DNA of 64,000 nt from Hymenobacter setariae (GCF_007713685.1 NZ_VMRJ01000002.1:1047412-1111411); one strand, 5' to 3'; shown: positions 51,415 through 61,292, counted from the stretch's first letter. Numbers and translations: made by a program. Notes: generated from the letters alone by a model not told the origin.

Positions 51415-54400
51415 TCATCGCTGCGCTACCACCGTGCCCTTCGTTTCTCCCGCCGCCACGGCTTTCACATTGTCCATATAGTGGCGGTCGATGAGCTTGT
51501 GGTAGGGGTCAATACCAGCCTTAGCTGGCTTGCCATCCACCACGAAGGTGAGCACCGTTTGGGGCTGCGTGAGTTTTACCTTTTTGAATAATAGCGGCTT
51601 GCCGCTGGCGTCGTAGTCTTCAGTTTTCTTGGCTTGGTCGGGGCCGAAAATGCCGATGTCCACATAGTCGGCCAACTTGATGGGTGTTTCGTTACCTAGG
51701 CTGTCAGCGCGCATTTTGGCGGCGCGCAGGGTGAGGCGCACGTTGTATTTGCCATCGGGGCGCTTGGTGTAGGTGGCTTCGTCTAGCTGGTTTTCGAAGA
51801 GCGTGATGGTCTCGAACATGTCGTGCACCACGTATTGCAGCGAGTCGGGCGTGGCTTTTTTGAGATAGCTGACAAACTCGGCGGTGTTAGTATAGGGCCG
51901 GGTCTGGTAGCGGGTTTTATCCAGGAACGCCTTGATGGCCCCGTTCAACTTCTCCTCGCCGATGTAGTCTTGCAAGGCAAAAAACACCATGCCGCCCTTG
52001 TTATAGTGGATGTAGGGCTGGTTTTCGACCAGCATCAGCGGCAGCTCTTTTTTGCGCTCGCCACGACGGCCGCGCAGGTATTGGTCAAGCTCGTCGCGCA
52101 TTCGCTTTTGCATCAGCGGGCCGCTAAATTCGTGCTTGCACGTCATCAAAGACGAGTACTCGGCCAGCGACTCGCTGAGCATGGACGAGCCCTGCACCTG
52201 GCCCCCCACCACTTGGTGGCCCCACCACTGGTGCCCTAGCTCGTGGTTGGTGATGAAAAACACGCCATCGGGCCGCTCGGGGTCGCGCAGGTCAGAGATA
52301 AAGCCCGCGCCTTCCGAGGTTGGAATAGTATTCGGGAAACTCTGGGCAAAGCTCTTGTAGCGCGGAAACTCTTGGATGCGCACCTGCCGGAACTGGTAGG
52401 GACCGAAGGCTTTAGTATAGTAGGTGAGGCCTTTTTTGAGAGCATCAGTCATGCGCGGCACGTTGTAGGCGTGCGTGGGGTGATAGTAGATTTCGATAGC
52501 CACTGCCTGCCCGGTATTGGGGTCGCGCCACTGGTCGCGGCGCACGGCGTAGCGGGCGCTCTGGATGGAGTAGAAGTTCATCATCGGCGCATCCATGCGG
52601 TAGTGGAAGTAGTGCCGGCCGTTGGTGGTCCATTCCTTCTGCAAGTAGCCGGGCGCGATGGCCGTCTGGTCGGCGTCGGTGCTCACGGTGGTTTCAAAGC
52701 GGATGTAGTCGGCATCGCGAGTGAAGGCGCATGTCATCAACCCGCTCGGGTCGTTGAGGCGCGGGGCGCGCTCTTTAGGCTTCAGGTCGTTGCGCTGGCG
52801 AATGTCGTCTTCCTCCAGCTCGCCATCGGGCTGGTAGCCGATGCGCACGCCGGTGCCGTCGAGGAAGGTGCCATTAGCCGTAAGCCGGTCTTCGGGCGGG
52901 ATGGTGGCCCAGCTAAATACGCTTTGGTCTTGGGAGCGCGAGGTGAAGCCCCGCGCCGCGTAGCGCACCTGCACGACCAGCGGCAGCGAATCGCCGGGCG
53001 CCAGGGGCTGCCCTAGGCGGTAGAGGCGCACGCCGGCCTCGGGGTCGTCGAGCAGCACGGTGGCCGGGCGGCCGGGCGTGAGGGTGGTTTGCACGGCGCG
53101 GCTAGGGTCGTAGTTGACAAACAGCGTGTCGAGCGGGCGGCTTTCCTGGTTGAGCAGCATCAGCGTGCCGGCCATCTGGTAGCGGCGCGGACTGGCGGTG
53201 GGGTAGAGGTCTACCGCCAGCTTGGTGGCAATGATTTTGGGTTGCCCTAGGTGCTCATAGCGTTTGTAAAGGCGCTCGGTGCGAGCCGAGCGGGCCTCAA
53301 GGCCTTTGGGCGCAAAATACTGGTTTTCAACATTGGTGTTGTAGTATACATAGCCGCCTAGCCCTAGCACTGCCACCACGGCACCTGCCAGCGCCAATCG
53401 CGCCCCACCGCCAAAGCGCTGCCCAAATAAGCGCCCACGCTGCCGCGCGCTGGTTTCGGCGCCGCGCACCCACAGCAGGTTGGTGAGCACGGCCAGCAGC
53501 AGCGCCGCGGCCATATAATACAGGTTCACCCACAGCAGCGGCGCCACGAAGTGCCCGTAACCATTCATGTCGGAGTAGGTGTACGGGATGGTGCCGTCGT
53601 ACTTCAGCAGCACGTGGTGCACCCCTAGGGCGTCGGGCGCGATGAACACGACCACGTAGAAGAGTATCATCACCGTGTAGCCCACGTACTTATTGTTGAC
53701 AATGGCTTGCACGGCCATCGACAAGATGCAGAGCAAGATGATGTTAACCAGCTGCAACAAGAAGTCCTTGGCGTACAAATCCGGCTCTAGGCCGTGGTAG
53801 CCCCGGAACAGCTGCACGCCTACGCCCACCAGTACCAGCGCCGAGTACAGCACCACCTGCGTGCCCACCAGCGCCAGCAATTTGCTGATGAACGGCACCC
53901 AGTTGGGCATTGGTAGCGCGTCGAACACGAGCTGCAATTTGGTTTCGCGCTCGCGCCACACCAGCTCGCCCGAATATACGGTGATGATAATGAGGAAGAA
54001 CAGCCCGAAGCCGTTGTTAATCAAGCTCAGTATTTCGTAGGTGACGGGCATCTGCACGCGGTCGCCGGTGTAGCGGTAGTAGGCTGAAAACAGCACGTTC
54101 ACGACCCCAAAAAATACCAGCGCCCGAAACGACCACGCCCGTACCACATTCAGAAACTGCACCCACGTCAGCTGCCGTAGCTGCCACAGCCCCGTGCCCG
54201 CCCCAAACACCACCGGCGAGCGCCGGATACCTGCCCCTGGCACGGGCGTCGGGGCGGCCTCGAGCGCGGCGGGCCGGCCGCTGCTGCGCGGCGCGCCCAT
54301 CCGAAAGCTAGCGTAGCTGATACCTAGGAGCAACAGCCCAATGCCTGCCCACAGCAAGCGGTTTTCGAGCATGTCGCCGCTGCCAAAGGGCAGGAGCTTG

Positions 54401-55092
54401 GTATTGCGCTCCGCGATAGTCCAGTACTTGGTGACGACTGTGCGCGTGTCGAGCCCAAACGGGTCGAGCAAGCCCGCCAGGTGCTCGTTGCTGAGATTGG
54501 TCGTGACGACGCCCGCGATGTTGTAAAGTAGAAATAACACAATGCCCCCGAGGTAGATAACCAGCGACGAGCGCGTGAGCAAATACGCCGAAAAGAAGAC
54601 GCAGCCCGCAAAAAATGCATTCACAAACGACCCGCCCAGCAGCGGCCCTAGGTAGGCATCTAGCCGAAACGGACCGTACTTGGCTGGGTTCAGCCAGGGC
54701 ATCATAGAGCCCACCATTGCGCCCAGCGAAGTGCCGCACATGATAAACCATATCACTAGCAGCGAGGCCAAAAACCGTCCACCTAGGTACGCCGGTTTGT
54801 GCAGCGGCGTGGTATAGAGTAAACCCGTAATGCCTTCTTTATCATCGCGGTAAATGGGCGTGCCCACAATCGCCGCCGTAATAAACATAGCCAGCATCGA
54901 CCCACCTAGGTGAAAATTGGCTAGCGTATCGGGTGCGTTCTTGAAGACCTTGCCGCCCGTGCTCGGCCCAAAAAACGTCTCCTCCACGGCCAGGAAAATG
55001 AAGCCTATCGCGAACAGAATACCGAAGTAGATGTAGGTGCTCGGCTGCCGAAACCGGTAGCGCAGCTCGAAGAGGAAAACGTCGCGGAACAT
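51415..55092 (-). CDS. ABC-2 permease fused to M1-type aminopeptidase domain
   Basis: The 1225-residue product (ATG at 55092) has about twelve hydrophobic segments in its first 580 residues, in two sets of six, typical of ABC-2 permeases (ELRYRFRQPSTYIYFGILFA, GITGLLYTTPLHKPAYLGGR). An M1 gluzincin peptidase part begins about residue 620, with the zinc site HELGHQWW followed by the third Glu in LSESLAEYSSL. The GAMEN-like anchor motif is replaced by SEGAGFI. The longer frame from 55119 starts inside a REP palindrome, which is why I reject it. The ATPase gene lies just upstream, so the pair probably forms an exporter whose peptidase faces the periplasm. Confidence 0.9.
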   Translation of the reverse strand: MFRDVFLFELRYRFRQPSTYIYFGILFAIGFIFLAVEETFFGPSTGGKVFKNAPDTLANFHLGGSMLAMFITAAIVGTPIYRDDKEGITGLLYTTPLHKPAYLGGRFLASLLVIWFIMCGTSLGAMVGSMMPWLNPAKYGPFRLDAYLGPLLGGSFVNAFFAGCVFFSAYLLTRSSLVIYLGGIVLFLLYNIAGVVTTNLSNEHLAGLLDPFGLDTRTVVTKYWTIAERNTKLLPFGSGDMLENRLLWAGIGLLLLGISYASFRMGAPRSSGRPAALEAAPTPVPGAGIRRSPVVFGAGTGLWQLRQLTWVQFLNVVRAWSFRALVFFGVVNVLFSAYYRYTGDRVQMPVTYEILSLINNGFGLFFLIIITVYSGELVWRERETKLQLVFDALPMPNWVPFISKLLALVGTQVVLYSALVLVGVGVQLFRGYHGLEPDLYAKDFLLQLVNIILLCILSMAVQAIVNNKYVGYTVMILFYVVVFIAPDALGVHHVLLKYDGTIPYTYSDMNGYGHFVAPLLWVNLYYMAAALLLAVLTNLLWVRGAETSARQRGRLFGQRFGGGARLALAGAVVAVLGLGGYVYYNTNVENQYFAPKGLEARSARTERLYKRYEHLGQPKIIATKLAVDLYPTASPRRYQMAGTLMLLNQESRPLDTLFVNYDPSRAVQTTLTPGRPATVLLDDPEAGVRLYRLGQPLAPGDSLPLVVQVRYAARGFTSRSQDQSVFSWATIPPEDRLTANGTFLDGTGVRIGYQPDGELEEDDIRQRNDLKPKERAPRLNDPSGLMTCAFTRDADYIRFETTVSTDADQTAIAPGYLQKEWTTNGRHYFHYRMDAPMMNFYSIQSARYAVRRDQWRDPNTGQAVAIEIYYHPTHAYNVPRMTDALKKGLTYYTKAFGPYQFRQVRIQEFPRYKSFAQSFPNTIPTSEGAGFISDLRDPERPDGVFFITNHELGHQWWGHQVVGGQVQGSSMLSESLAEYSSLMTCKHEFSGPLMQKRMRDELDQYLRGRRGERKKELPLMLVENQPYIHYNKGGMVFFALQDYIGEEKLNGAIKAFLDKTRYQTRPYTNTAEFVSYLKKATPDSLQYVVHDMFETITLFENQLDEATYTKRPDGKYNVRLTLRAAKMRADSLGNETPIKLADYVDIGIFGPDQAKKTEDYDASGKPLLFKKVKLTQPQTVLTFVVDGKPAKAGIDPYHKLIDRHYMDNVKAVAAGETKGTVVAQR

Positions 55093-55114
55093 GGTGAGTT
55101 GATGGTTAACGGTT

Positions 55115-55208
55115 GTCATGCAGAGCGCAGCGAAGCATCTCGCTCACTTCGTTACTAGTGTAAGGGTTTACTGCACCACGCGAGATGCTTCGCTGCGCTC
55201 TGCATGAC
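55115..55208. repeat. REP-like palindrome, perfect 29-bp arms
   Basis: The arms 55115-55143 and 55180-55208 (GTCATGCAGAGCGCAGCGAA, then GCATCTCGC) are perfectly complementary. It lies between the ABC ATPase and permease-peptidase genes and is related to 2650-2750. Confidence 0.85.
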
Positions 55209-55223
55209 GGGCGTGGCCGGACG

Positions 55224-56114
55224 TTAAGCAGTCACAACCGGCTTTTGGCGCCGCGATAGGCGGTGGAAATACACGTCTTCCAGCGTGGCTTCGGCGGGCT
55301 GGAAAATGCGGTTAATGGGCGTTTCGCTGAACACGCGCACCACTGGCTGCCCGCCCACTAGCTTCGACGAAATGACTTCGTACTCGCTTTTGAGCTGGGC
55401 TAAAGCGGCCTTCTCCGTTTTGGTGCGGTAGACCTTACCGCGCAGCTCGCCGATAACATCGGCTGGCTGGCCGGTGGCCACTACCTCGCCGCCCGCGATG
55501 ATGGCCATGTTGGAACACAGCTCAGTTACGTCTTCCACGATGTGCGTGGAGAGGATAACCACCACGTTTTCGCCAATTTCAGATAGCAAATCCAGGAAGC
55601 GGTTGCGCTCGGTGGGGTCGAGGCCGGCGGTGGGCTCGTCCACGATGATGAGCTGCGGCGAACCTAGGAGCGCCACCGCGATACCGAAGCGCTGGCGCAT
55701 GCCGCCCGAGTAGCCACCTAGGTTCTTCTTGCGGGCGGCCCACAGGTTGGTTTGCTGCAAAAGCGCCTCCACCGCCAGCTTGCGTTCGTGCCCGTCGCGG
55801 ATGCCTTTGAGGCTGGCGAAATGGTCGAGCAGCACCTCGGCCGAAATGCTGGGATACAACCCAAACTCTTGCGGCAAATAGCCCAGCACCTGGCGCACGG
55901 CGTCCTTCTCAGTCAGCACGTCGATATTACCTAGGGTAATGGTGCCCGCATCCGGCTCTTGCAGCGTGGCAATGGTGCGCATAAGACTGCTTTTGCCTGC
56001 CCCATTGGGCCCGAGCAGGCCAAACATGCCGTTCGGAATCGTCAAGCTCACGCCATTCAGGGCGCGCACACCGTTGGCGTAGGTTTTGGAAAGATTATGT
56101 ATGCGAAGCTCCAT
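55224..56114 (-). CDS. ABC transporter ATP-binding protein
   Basis: The 296 residues have Walker A GLLGPNGAGKSS, the Q loop in YLPQEFGLYP, the ABC signature YSGGMRQR, Walker B QLIIVDEPTAGLD and the switch His in ILSTHIVEDV. It belongs to the ABC-2 exporter class with a C-terminal regulatory tail (about 220-296). It pairs with the permease-M1 fusion encoded next to it on the same strand. The substrate is unknown; the peptidase suggests peptides or a protein-linked molecule. Confidence 0.93.
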   Translation of the reverse strand: MELRIHNLSKTYANGVRALNGVSLTIPNGMFGLLGPNGAGKSSLMRTIATLQEPDAGTITLGNIDVLTEKDAVRQVLGYLPQEFGLYPSISAEVLLDHFASLKGIRDGHERKLAVEALLQQTNLWAARKKNLGGYSGGMRQRFGIAVALLGSPQLIIVDEPTAGLDPTERNRFLDLLSEIGENVVVILSTHIVEDVTELCSNMAIIAGGEVVATGQPADVIGELRGKVYRTKTEKAALAQLKSEYEVISSKLVGGQPVVRVFSETPINRIFQPAEATLEDVYFHRLSRRQKPVVTA

Positions 56115-56139
56115 AGCACTAGGTAGTTAGGTCCGGCGC

Positions 56140-56147
56140 CAAATGTA
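56140..56147 (-). promoter_or_regulatory. Likely -7 element of the ABC transporter operon
   Basis: TACATTTG on the minus strand matches TAnnTTTG exactly, about 26 bases before the ATPase start codon, in an AT-rich gap. No clear -33 TTG is seen. Confidence 0.45.
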
Positions 56148-56241
56148 TGTAAAATCATTAAATTTAGTATAATATTTTATGAATATTTATGAGGTTATTT
56201 ACGGTCTAGGCTAGTGAACCCGAAAGGGCTGGGCCTGAACG

Positions 56242-56274
56242 CAAAAGGGCCGCCCCGGTAGGGCGGCCCTTTTG
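56242..56274 (-). terminator. Terminator of the DPP IV-like gene
   Basis: CAAAAGGGCCGCCC (56242-56255) pairs perfectly with 56261-56274 around a 5-base loop. Confidence 0.75.
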
Positions 56275-56325
56275 TATTTGGAATGCGAAAAACGCCACCT
56301 AGAAGGCCTGCGCTACGCCTGTGGC

Positions 56326-58497
56326 CTAGCGCCCGCCGGGAGGGCAGTTTTCTTTCAAAAACTTGGTGTAGGTGGCAGCCAGGTGCCGGCTGGTGCCCTC
56401 GCCCTCCGAGATGCCGTGGGTGCGGTTGGGGTAGGCCATCATCTGGAAGGTTTTGCCGTTTTTCACTAGCTCGTTTATCATCTGCTCGGCGTTGTTGTAG
56501 TGCACATTGTCGTCGCCGGTGCCGTGGATGAGCAGCAGGTTGCCACGCAGGTTTTTGGCGTGGGCCAGCGGCGAGTTATCCACGAAGTAGTGCAGGTCTT
56601 CGGGCAGCAGGCCCATGTAGCGCTCTTGGTAGATATTATCGTAGTTGAGCTGGTTGTCCACAGCCGCGATGCTGATACCGGTTTTATAAATCTGAGGGTA
56701 CTGCATTAGCAGGCTGAGCGTGCTAGAGCCGCCGCCGCTCCAGCCCCACACGGCCACGCGGCTGGTATCGACCCACTTGTTTTTGAGCACTTCCGTGGCG
56801 CCCATGGCTTGGTCGCGGATGTTGAGCTTGCCGATGTTGTGGTAGATGGCCTTGCGGAATTCGCGGCCCCTAGGTGCCGGCGCGCCCCGATTTTCGAGCG
56901 AGGCGTAGATGTAGCCATCATCGGCCATGTTGCCTTGGTAGAGGCGGTTGCTGCTGACGCCAAAGCGGTCAACCACCGTTTGGCTGGCGGGCTCGCCGTA
57001 CACCATAAATACGATGGGGTATTTCTTGGCGGGGTCGAAGTTGGTGGGTTTCACCATCCAGCCGTCGAGGGTCACGCCATCGGCGGTTTTTACCTGGAAA
57101 AACTCCGTTTTGGGCAGCTTGATTTTCTTGGCTTGCTCGGGCACCTCGCCACCGCTCAGGCGCTGGTGGGCGGGCAGGCTCACCACGTCGCTTATGGGGA
57201 AGCTAGACGCGCTGGAGTAATTGTGCAGCGCGATTTTACCGTTGGGCGAGATGTCGTAGCCATTGGAGCCGGCCAGGTTTTCGGGCGTCACGCGGGTAGC
57301 TTTGCCGCCCTTCAGGGGCACCTGGTAGAGGTAGCGCTGGGTGGCGTTAGTGGGCGAGGCCATGAAGTAGATTTTGCCCCCGGCCTCGTCAATATTTTCG
57401 ATGCTGATAACGTCGAAGTTGCCGGGCGTCAGCAGCTTGTCCTTGCCGTTGCGGTCCACGGTGTAGAGGTGGCGCCAGCCGTCCTTCTCGCTGCTCCACA
57501 CAAAGCTTTGGCCCTTGTTTATCCAGTTCCAGCCCACGGCGCCCTCTTTGGCGTCAATCCACGCTTTGTCGGTTTCGCTGTAGATGGGCTTGGCTGCGCC
57601 GGTGGCGGCGGTGCACAGCATGAGCTTGCTTTCGTTTTGGCGGCGGTTTAATTGCTGTAAAATCAACGTGTTGGCGTCGGCCCACTCCATGCGCGGGATG
57701 TAGTGCTGCACGGCGTCGCCGGGCACATCCATCCACTTGGTTTCGCCGCCGCCTACGGCCACCACGCCTACGCGGCAGCGGCTAGGGTCTTCGCCCACCA
57801 CTGGGTACTCGACGGGCACGGTGAAGGGGTAGAGCTTCTCCGTGGTATTCAGCATCAGGTAGTTGGGCGTCTTCTGGGCGTCGAGCTGCCAGTAAGCCAG
57901 GCGTTGCCCGTCGGGGCTCCACCGGAAGCCGTCGCGGCAGTCGAGTTCTTCCTCATACACCCAGTCGAAGGTGCCGTTGATGAGCTTGTCGGTGCCGTCG
58001 CTCGTCAGCTGCGTGATGCGGTTGTCGGCCAGGTTTTCGACGTACAGGTTGTGGCCGCTCACGTAGGCCACCTTGCTGCCATCGGGCGAGAACTTGGCAA
58101 ACATCAGCGACGACTCGGGCTGGCCTTTGCCGAGCTGGGTCAGCTTGTTTGCGGCGATGTTATACACCCAGTAGTCGCCGCGGGTGTCGTAGCGCCACAC
58201 CTTTTTAGTATTGGTGTTGAGCAGCATCAGCTTGCCATCATCGGAGAGTGCAAAGCGGCGCACGCGCAGCGGCTCCGTCTGGCCTTGGGGCGTGAGCTGC
58301 TGCTTGCTGAGCACCGTGCGCGTCTTGCTGGCCTGGCGGGCGTCGAGCTCCACTATTTCGTCTTGCCGGACTTGGAAATAGCCGTAGCCATCCTTAGTCC
58401 ATTGGGTGCCGGGGCCCACCTGCGCCTGCGCGGCGCTACCTAGGGTGAGCAAAAAAGCCACGGCGGCGCCCATGCGGCGCCCTGCGGGTAGGTTCAT
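56326..58497 (-). CDS. Dipeptidyl peptidase IV-like (S9B) serine peptidase
   Basis: This 723-residue exported protein has a signal peptide (MGAAVAFLLTLGSAAQAQ), an N-terminal propeller of about 450 residues with the DPP IV hallmark double Glu in FDWVYEEEL, and a C-terminal alpha/beta-hydrolase. The nucleophile is in WGWSGGGSS, the acid in IHGTGDDNVH and the His in PNRTHGI. It cleaves dipeptides, usually after Pro or Ala, from peptide N-termini in the periplasm. It is followed by a strong hairpin and is probably transcribed alone. Confidence 0.93.
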   Translation of the reverse strand: MNLPAGRRMGAAVAFLLTLGSAAQAQVGPGTQWTKDGYGYFQVRQDEIVELDARQASKTRTVLSKQQLTPQGQTEPLRVRRFALSDDGKLMLLNTNTKKVWRYDTRGDYWVYNIAANKLTQLGKGQPESSLMFAKFSPDGSKVAYVSGHNLYVENLADNRITQLTSDGTDKLINGTFDWVYEEELDCRDGFRWSPDGQRLAYWQLDAQKTPNYLMLNTTEKLYPFTVPVEYPVVGEDPSRCRVGVVAVGGGETKWMDVPGDAVQHYIPRMEWADANTLILQQLNRRQNESKLMLCTAATGAAKPIYSETDKAWIDAKEGAVGWNWINKGQSFVWSSEKDGWRHLYTVDRNGKDKLLTPGNFDVISIENIDEAGGKIYFMASPTNATQRYLYQVPLKGGKATRVTPENLAGSNGYDISPNGKIALHNYSSASSFPISDVVSLPAHQRLSGGEVPEQAKKIKLPKTEFFQVKTADGVTLDGWMVKPTNFDPAKKYPIVFMVYGEPASQTVVDRFGVSSNRLYQGNMADDGYIYASLENRGAPAPRGREFRKAIYHNIGKLNIRDQAMGATEVLKNKWVDTSRVAVWGWSGGGSSTLSLLMQYPQIYKTGISIAAVDNQLNYDNIYQERYMGLLPEDLHYFVDNSPLAHAKNLRGNLLLIHGTGDDNVHYNNAEQMINELVKNGKTFQMMAYPNRTHGISEGEGTSRHLAATYTKFLKENCPPGGR

Positions 58498-58699
58498 GTA
58501 GGGAAGAGAAAGAGGTTGGTGGGCTGAAATTACCCCGGCGCTGGTGAACTACTCGCTGGCAGCAGGTGGTGCGGGCCGGGCCTCAGCCTAGCTAGAGACG
58601 CGGTAGCCCGGCCGTCGTTGCGTGCGTCCTAGGTCGTTACTGGGGCGGAGGTAAGGGCGAAGGGAAGCTTAGCGGCTAGGTTTCGAAAGCGTGAGCTTA

Positions 58700-59922
58700 C
58701 TATTTCAACGGAACAGAAGCAGTGGTCTGACGCACGAATACTAAGCCATCAAAATCAACGCCCGGCCGCATGGGCAGTTCGCGCTGCTTCGACCAGTTAG
58801 AATTGATGTGGGTAATCAACCGGTTGCCCGTGCCCAAAGGCGAAGTAGCCGACAAGGCCAGAAAGAAAACCGGATACTTGGCCTGCGCCAGCAGGGCCGA
58901 AAAGGACGTGGGCTGCGCCCTAAACGACTCCGTGGCAAACTCACCCTTGGCCAGCACATTAACCTGGCCCTGGTACGTATCGAAACCTAGGGCGTAGTAG
59001 CCCGCGCCGTAATGCCGCCGCAGGTAGTAGCCCGTGCCGCCGTAATTTGTCAGGGTCGTGTCCTTGGCCAGGTGCACGTTGTGGCCCCACAGCATGGTTT
59101 TGCCAGGGTGCAGGCGTTGGTAAGCCACGATATTATCGGCCATAAACGGGTCGCGGGCCAAGGGGTCGCCTAGTCGAGTGCCTTCATCGAGCAGAGCCAG
59201 CTGCTGCGCAAAGCGCTGAAAAGCCGCATCAGAGCCGCCGCTAGGCATAGCCTGCACGGCGGCCGTGGCTTGGCGCAAAGCCGCTACCTCAGCATCGGCC
59301 AGCTCAAATAAAGCGCTGGTGGACGAGGTCTTAATTTTGATGAGCACGGGCTCGGCGGCAGTGGCGGCGGGCACTTGCGTGGGGTGCTGCTGCACGTAGG
59401 CCAGGCAGGTAGCCGCGGCAGCGGCTTGGTAGGCGGGCGTGTAGTTGGTATCGAAGCCAAACAAGGTCACGCGATTATTGGGGGCCTGAGTTTGGTTGTA
59501 GGCGGCCACCCATTGCACCAGTTGGTATAGCTCGTCAGTGGCGTAGAGGTGCAGCGGCCGCAGCAGGGCGCGCGCATCGCCCTGCCCCGTTTGCACATAG
59601 GCGTTCAGTTGCTCGATTGCCCCGGCCTCGTACTCCAGCCCTAGGTGCCGGTAGTGCAGGTGCATAACCAAATAATGCACTAGCCGAAGCTTGGCCAGGT
59701 AAAATTCGTGGGTGCCGTGCGAGGCCTCGCCGAGCCCGCAGAGCGTGGTGCCCCGCAGCGTGCGGGCCAAAAAGGCTAGGTCTCGGTCGTTGTCTTTAGC
59801 GTTGGCTTCGGCCACTGGACGGAGCGGCTGGGCTGGGCATTAATCCAGGCCAGGGGAGTGGGCTGCGCCAAGGCGGGCAGCCCGCAGCTGCTCAATAGGC
59901 AGCCAAGCACGAGTCGTTTCAT
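58700..59922 (-). pseudogene. Erythromycin-esterase-like protein with an apparent 1-base frameshift after the signal peptide
   Basis: The open frame from a GTG at 59815 codes for an erythromycin-esterase-like protein: CGLGEASHGTHEF with the active-site Glu and His, GLEYEAG, TLFGFDTNY and LWGHNVHLAK. That start lacks the signal peptide such proteins carry. Upstream, in another frame, an ATG at 59922 opens a good signal peptide, MKRLVLGCLLSSCGLPALAQ, followed by TPLAWINAQP. The two frames overlap near 59820-59845 at a CCCAGCCCAGCC run, and joining them by one inserted base gives a continuous protein with family-like WINAQ...PLRPVAEA. So either the gene is broken, or this is a sequencing error, or the protein is made without export. 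Confidence 0.75.
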
Positions 59923-59987
59923 GGCGGCAAAACTCCCCCTAGGCCCGGGGGCCAGCGCACCACAATGCCAAACTGACCCGTCCCACT

Positions 59988-61217
59988 TTATAATTTGGGC
60001 CGGGCTATATCGCTGGGTGCCTGGCCGGTCAGCTTCTTGAAAACACGGTTAAAGGTTGATTTTGAGTTGAAACCGCTTTCTAGGGCCACCCCCAGCACGG
60101 AGTAATGCGCAAAGCGCGGGTCGGCTAGTTTGTGCTGGGCCTCCTGCGTGCGGTAGGTATTCACGAAATCGTTGAAGTTCTGCCCGCAGCCCGCATTAAT
60201 GACTTTAGACAAAAAAGCCGGGTGCAACTGGAGCCGCTGCGCCAGCTCGGGCAGCGTGAGGTCAGGCTCGCGCCAGGGTTGCGCCTGGTCCATGAGCTGC
60301 AATAGCCGGTCGCGCCACAGCAGTAAGTCCGGGGTGGGCTCTGGAGCCGAACCTAGGGACTCGGCCGGGGCTAAAACAGGTGCCGGAACAGGCACGCGAA
60401 GCTCACCACTGGCAGCCAGGGGCGGCATAGCTACCATCCAGCCAGCGGGCAGACTGTATTGGCGGGCCCGCCCGACTACCCGTGCATACGTGGCTTGCAG
60501 GCCCACCACAGCCAGCCCAAACACAAGGCCGCCGCGCACCGCAAACCCATACCAACTGGCCGAATACGCCAGCGGCCCAAACCAGGCATTGAGCGCCACA
60601 AACCCTAGCCCCAGGCCGAAGCCCAGCAGCAGCAAGATGAGCAGCGAGCGCTGGCGCTCGAAGCCTTCCCAGTCACCTTCGGCCGGCCAACTGGCGTGGT
60701 AGCGCTGGTGGTCGTCGAGGGCGCGCAGGCCATAGAGAAAAAGCAGCACGTAGCAAACGAGCGAGAGCGGCCCCACCACGTGTCCCAGCAAGCTGGCTGC
60801 CGCCCCCGGCGGGCCAAAATGAGTGGCCAGCGCTCCCCGCTGCGCCCCTAGGCCGAGGATGGCTACGCCGGCAAACAACCCCAACTGCCCCAGACCCGGC
60901 AGCAAGTGCCGCCACGCCACCGGCCCCGCGGCCTGGGCTCGGCTCAGCACCCGAAAGTAGAGGTAGCAAACCGGCACCAGCAGCAACTCGCAATACCAAG
61001 GCAGCACTGGTGGAGTGGGCCCCGCCGCAGTCAGCGGCTGGCTGCACCAATTGGCTAGGTTCAGCAGCCCCTGCGCCGCCACAAAGGCAGGCAGTAGCAG
61101 CCCTAGGGCCAGTGCCAAGCCCGCTGCTGAGCGTTGGCGCCACCCGCCCACCAGCAACAGCCCGAGGGCAAGCCCGGGCCCCACCAAAGGCTGCAAAAAA
61201 ATGGTATATAACTCCAT
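59988..61217 (-). CDS. Membrane-bound AraC-family regulator
   Basis: The 409-residue product has about seven N-terminal membrane helices (VGPGLALGLLLVGG, LALALGLLLPAFVAAQGLL, GHVVGPLSLVCYVLLFLYGL), a Pro/Ala-rich linker at about 280-300, and a C-terminal helix-turn-helix domain: LTLPELAQRLQLHPAFLSKV, INAGCGQNFNDFVNTYR and VALESGFNSKSTFNRVFKKL with TGQAPSDI. This 7TM-AraC design is common in Bacteroidota and suggests sensing at the inner membrane. The erythromycin-esterase-like gene begins 65 bases downstream on the same strand and may be its target. Confidence 0.88.
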   Translation of the reverse strand: MELYTIFLQPLVGPGLALGLLLVGGWRQRSAAGLALALGLLLPAFVAAQGLLNLANWCSQPLTAAGPTPPVLPWYCELLLVPVCYLYFRVLSRAQAAGPVAWRHLLPGLGQLGLFAGVAILGLGAQRGALATHFGPPGAAASLLGHVVGPLSLVCYVLLFLYGLRALDDHQRYHASWPAEGDWEGFERQRSLLILLLLGFGLGLGFVALNAWFGPLAYSASWYGFAVRGGLVFGLAVVGLQATYARVVGRARQYSLPAGWMVAMPPLAASGELRVPVPAPVLAPAESLGSAPEPTPDLLLWRDRLLQLMDQAQPWREPDLTLPELAQRLQLHPAFLSKVINAGCGQNFNDFVNTYRTQEAQHKLADPRFAHYSVLGVALESGFNSKSTFNRVFKKLTGQAPSDIARPKL

Positions 61218-61292
61218 AAGCCCACAATTACTTCTTGGCTACCAGTAGCCGCGCAAAGTAACGCAAAGGCAGGAAGTACGCGAACACGGCCC

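Noticed and set aside
55092..55119. Earlier ATG for the permease-M1 gene
   Set aside because: It lies inside the REP-like palindrome at 55115-55208; the next ATG at 55092 gives the usual permease start.
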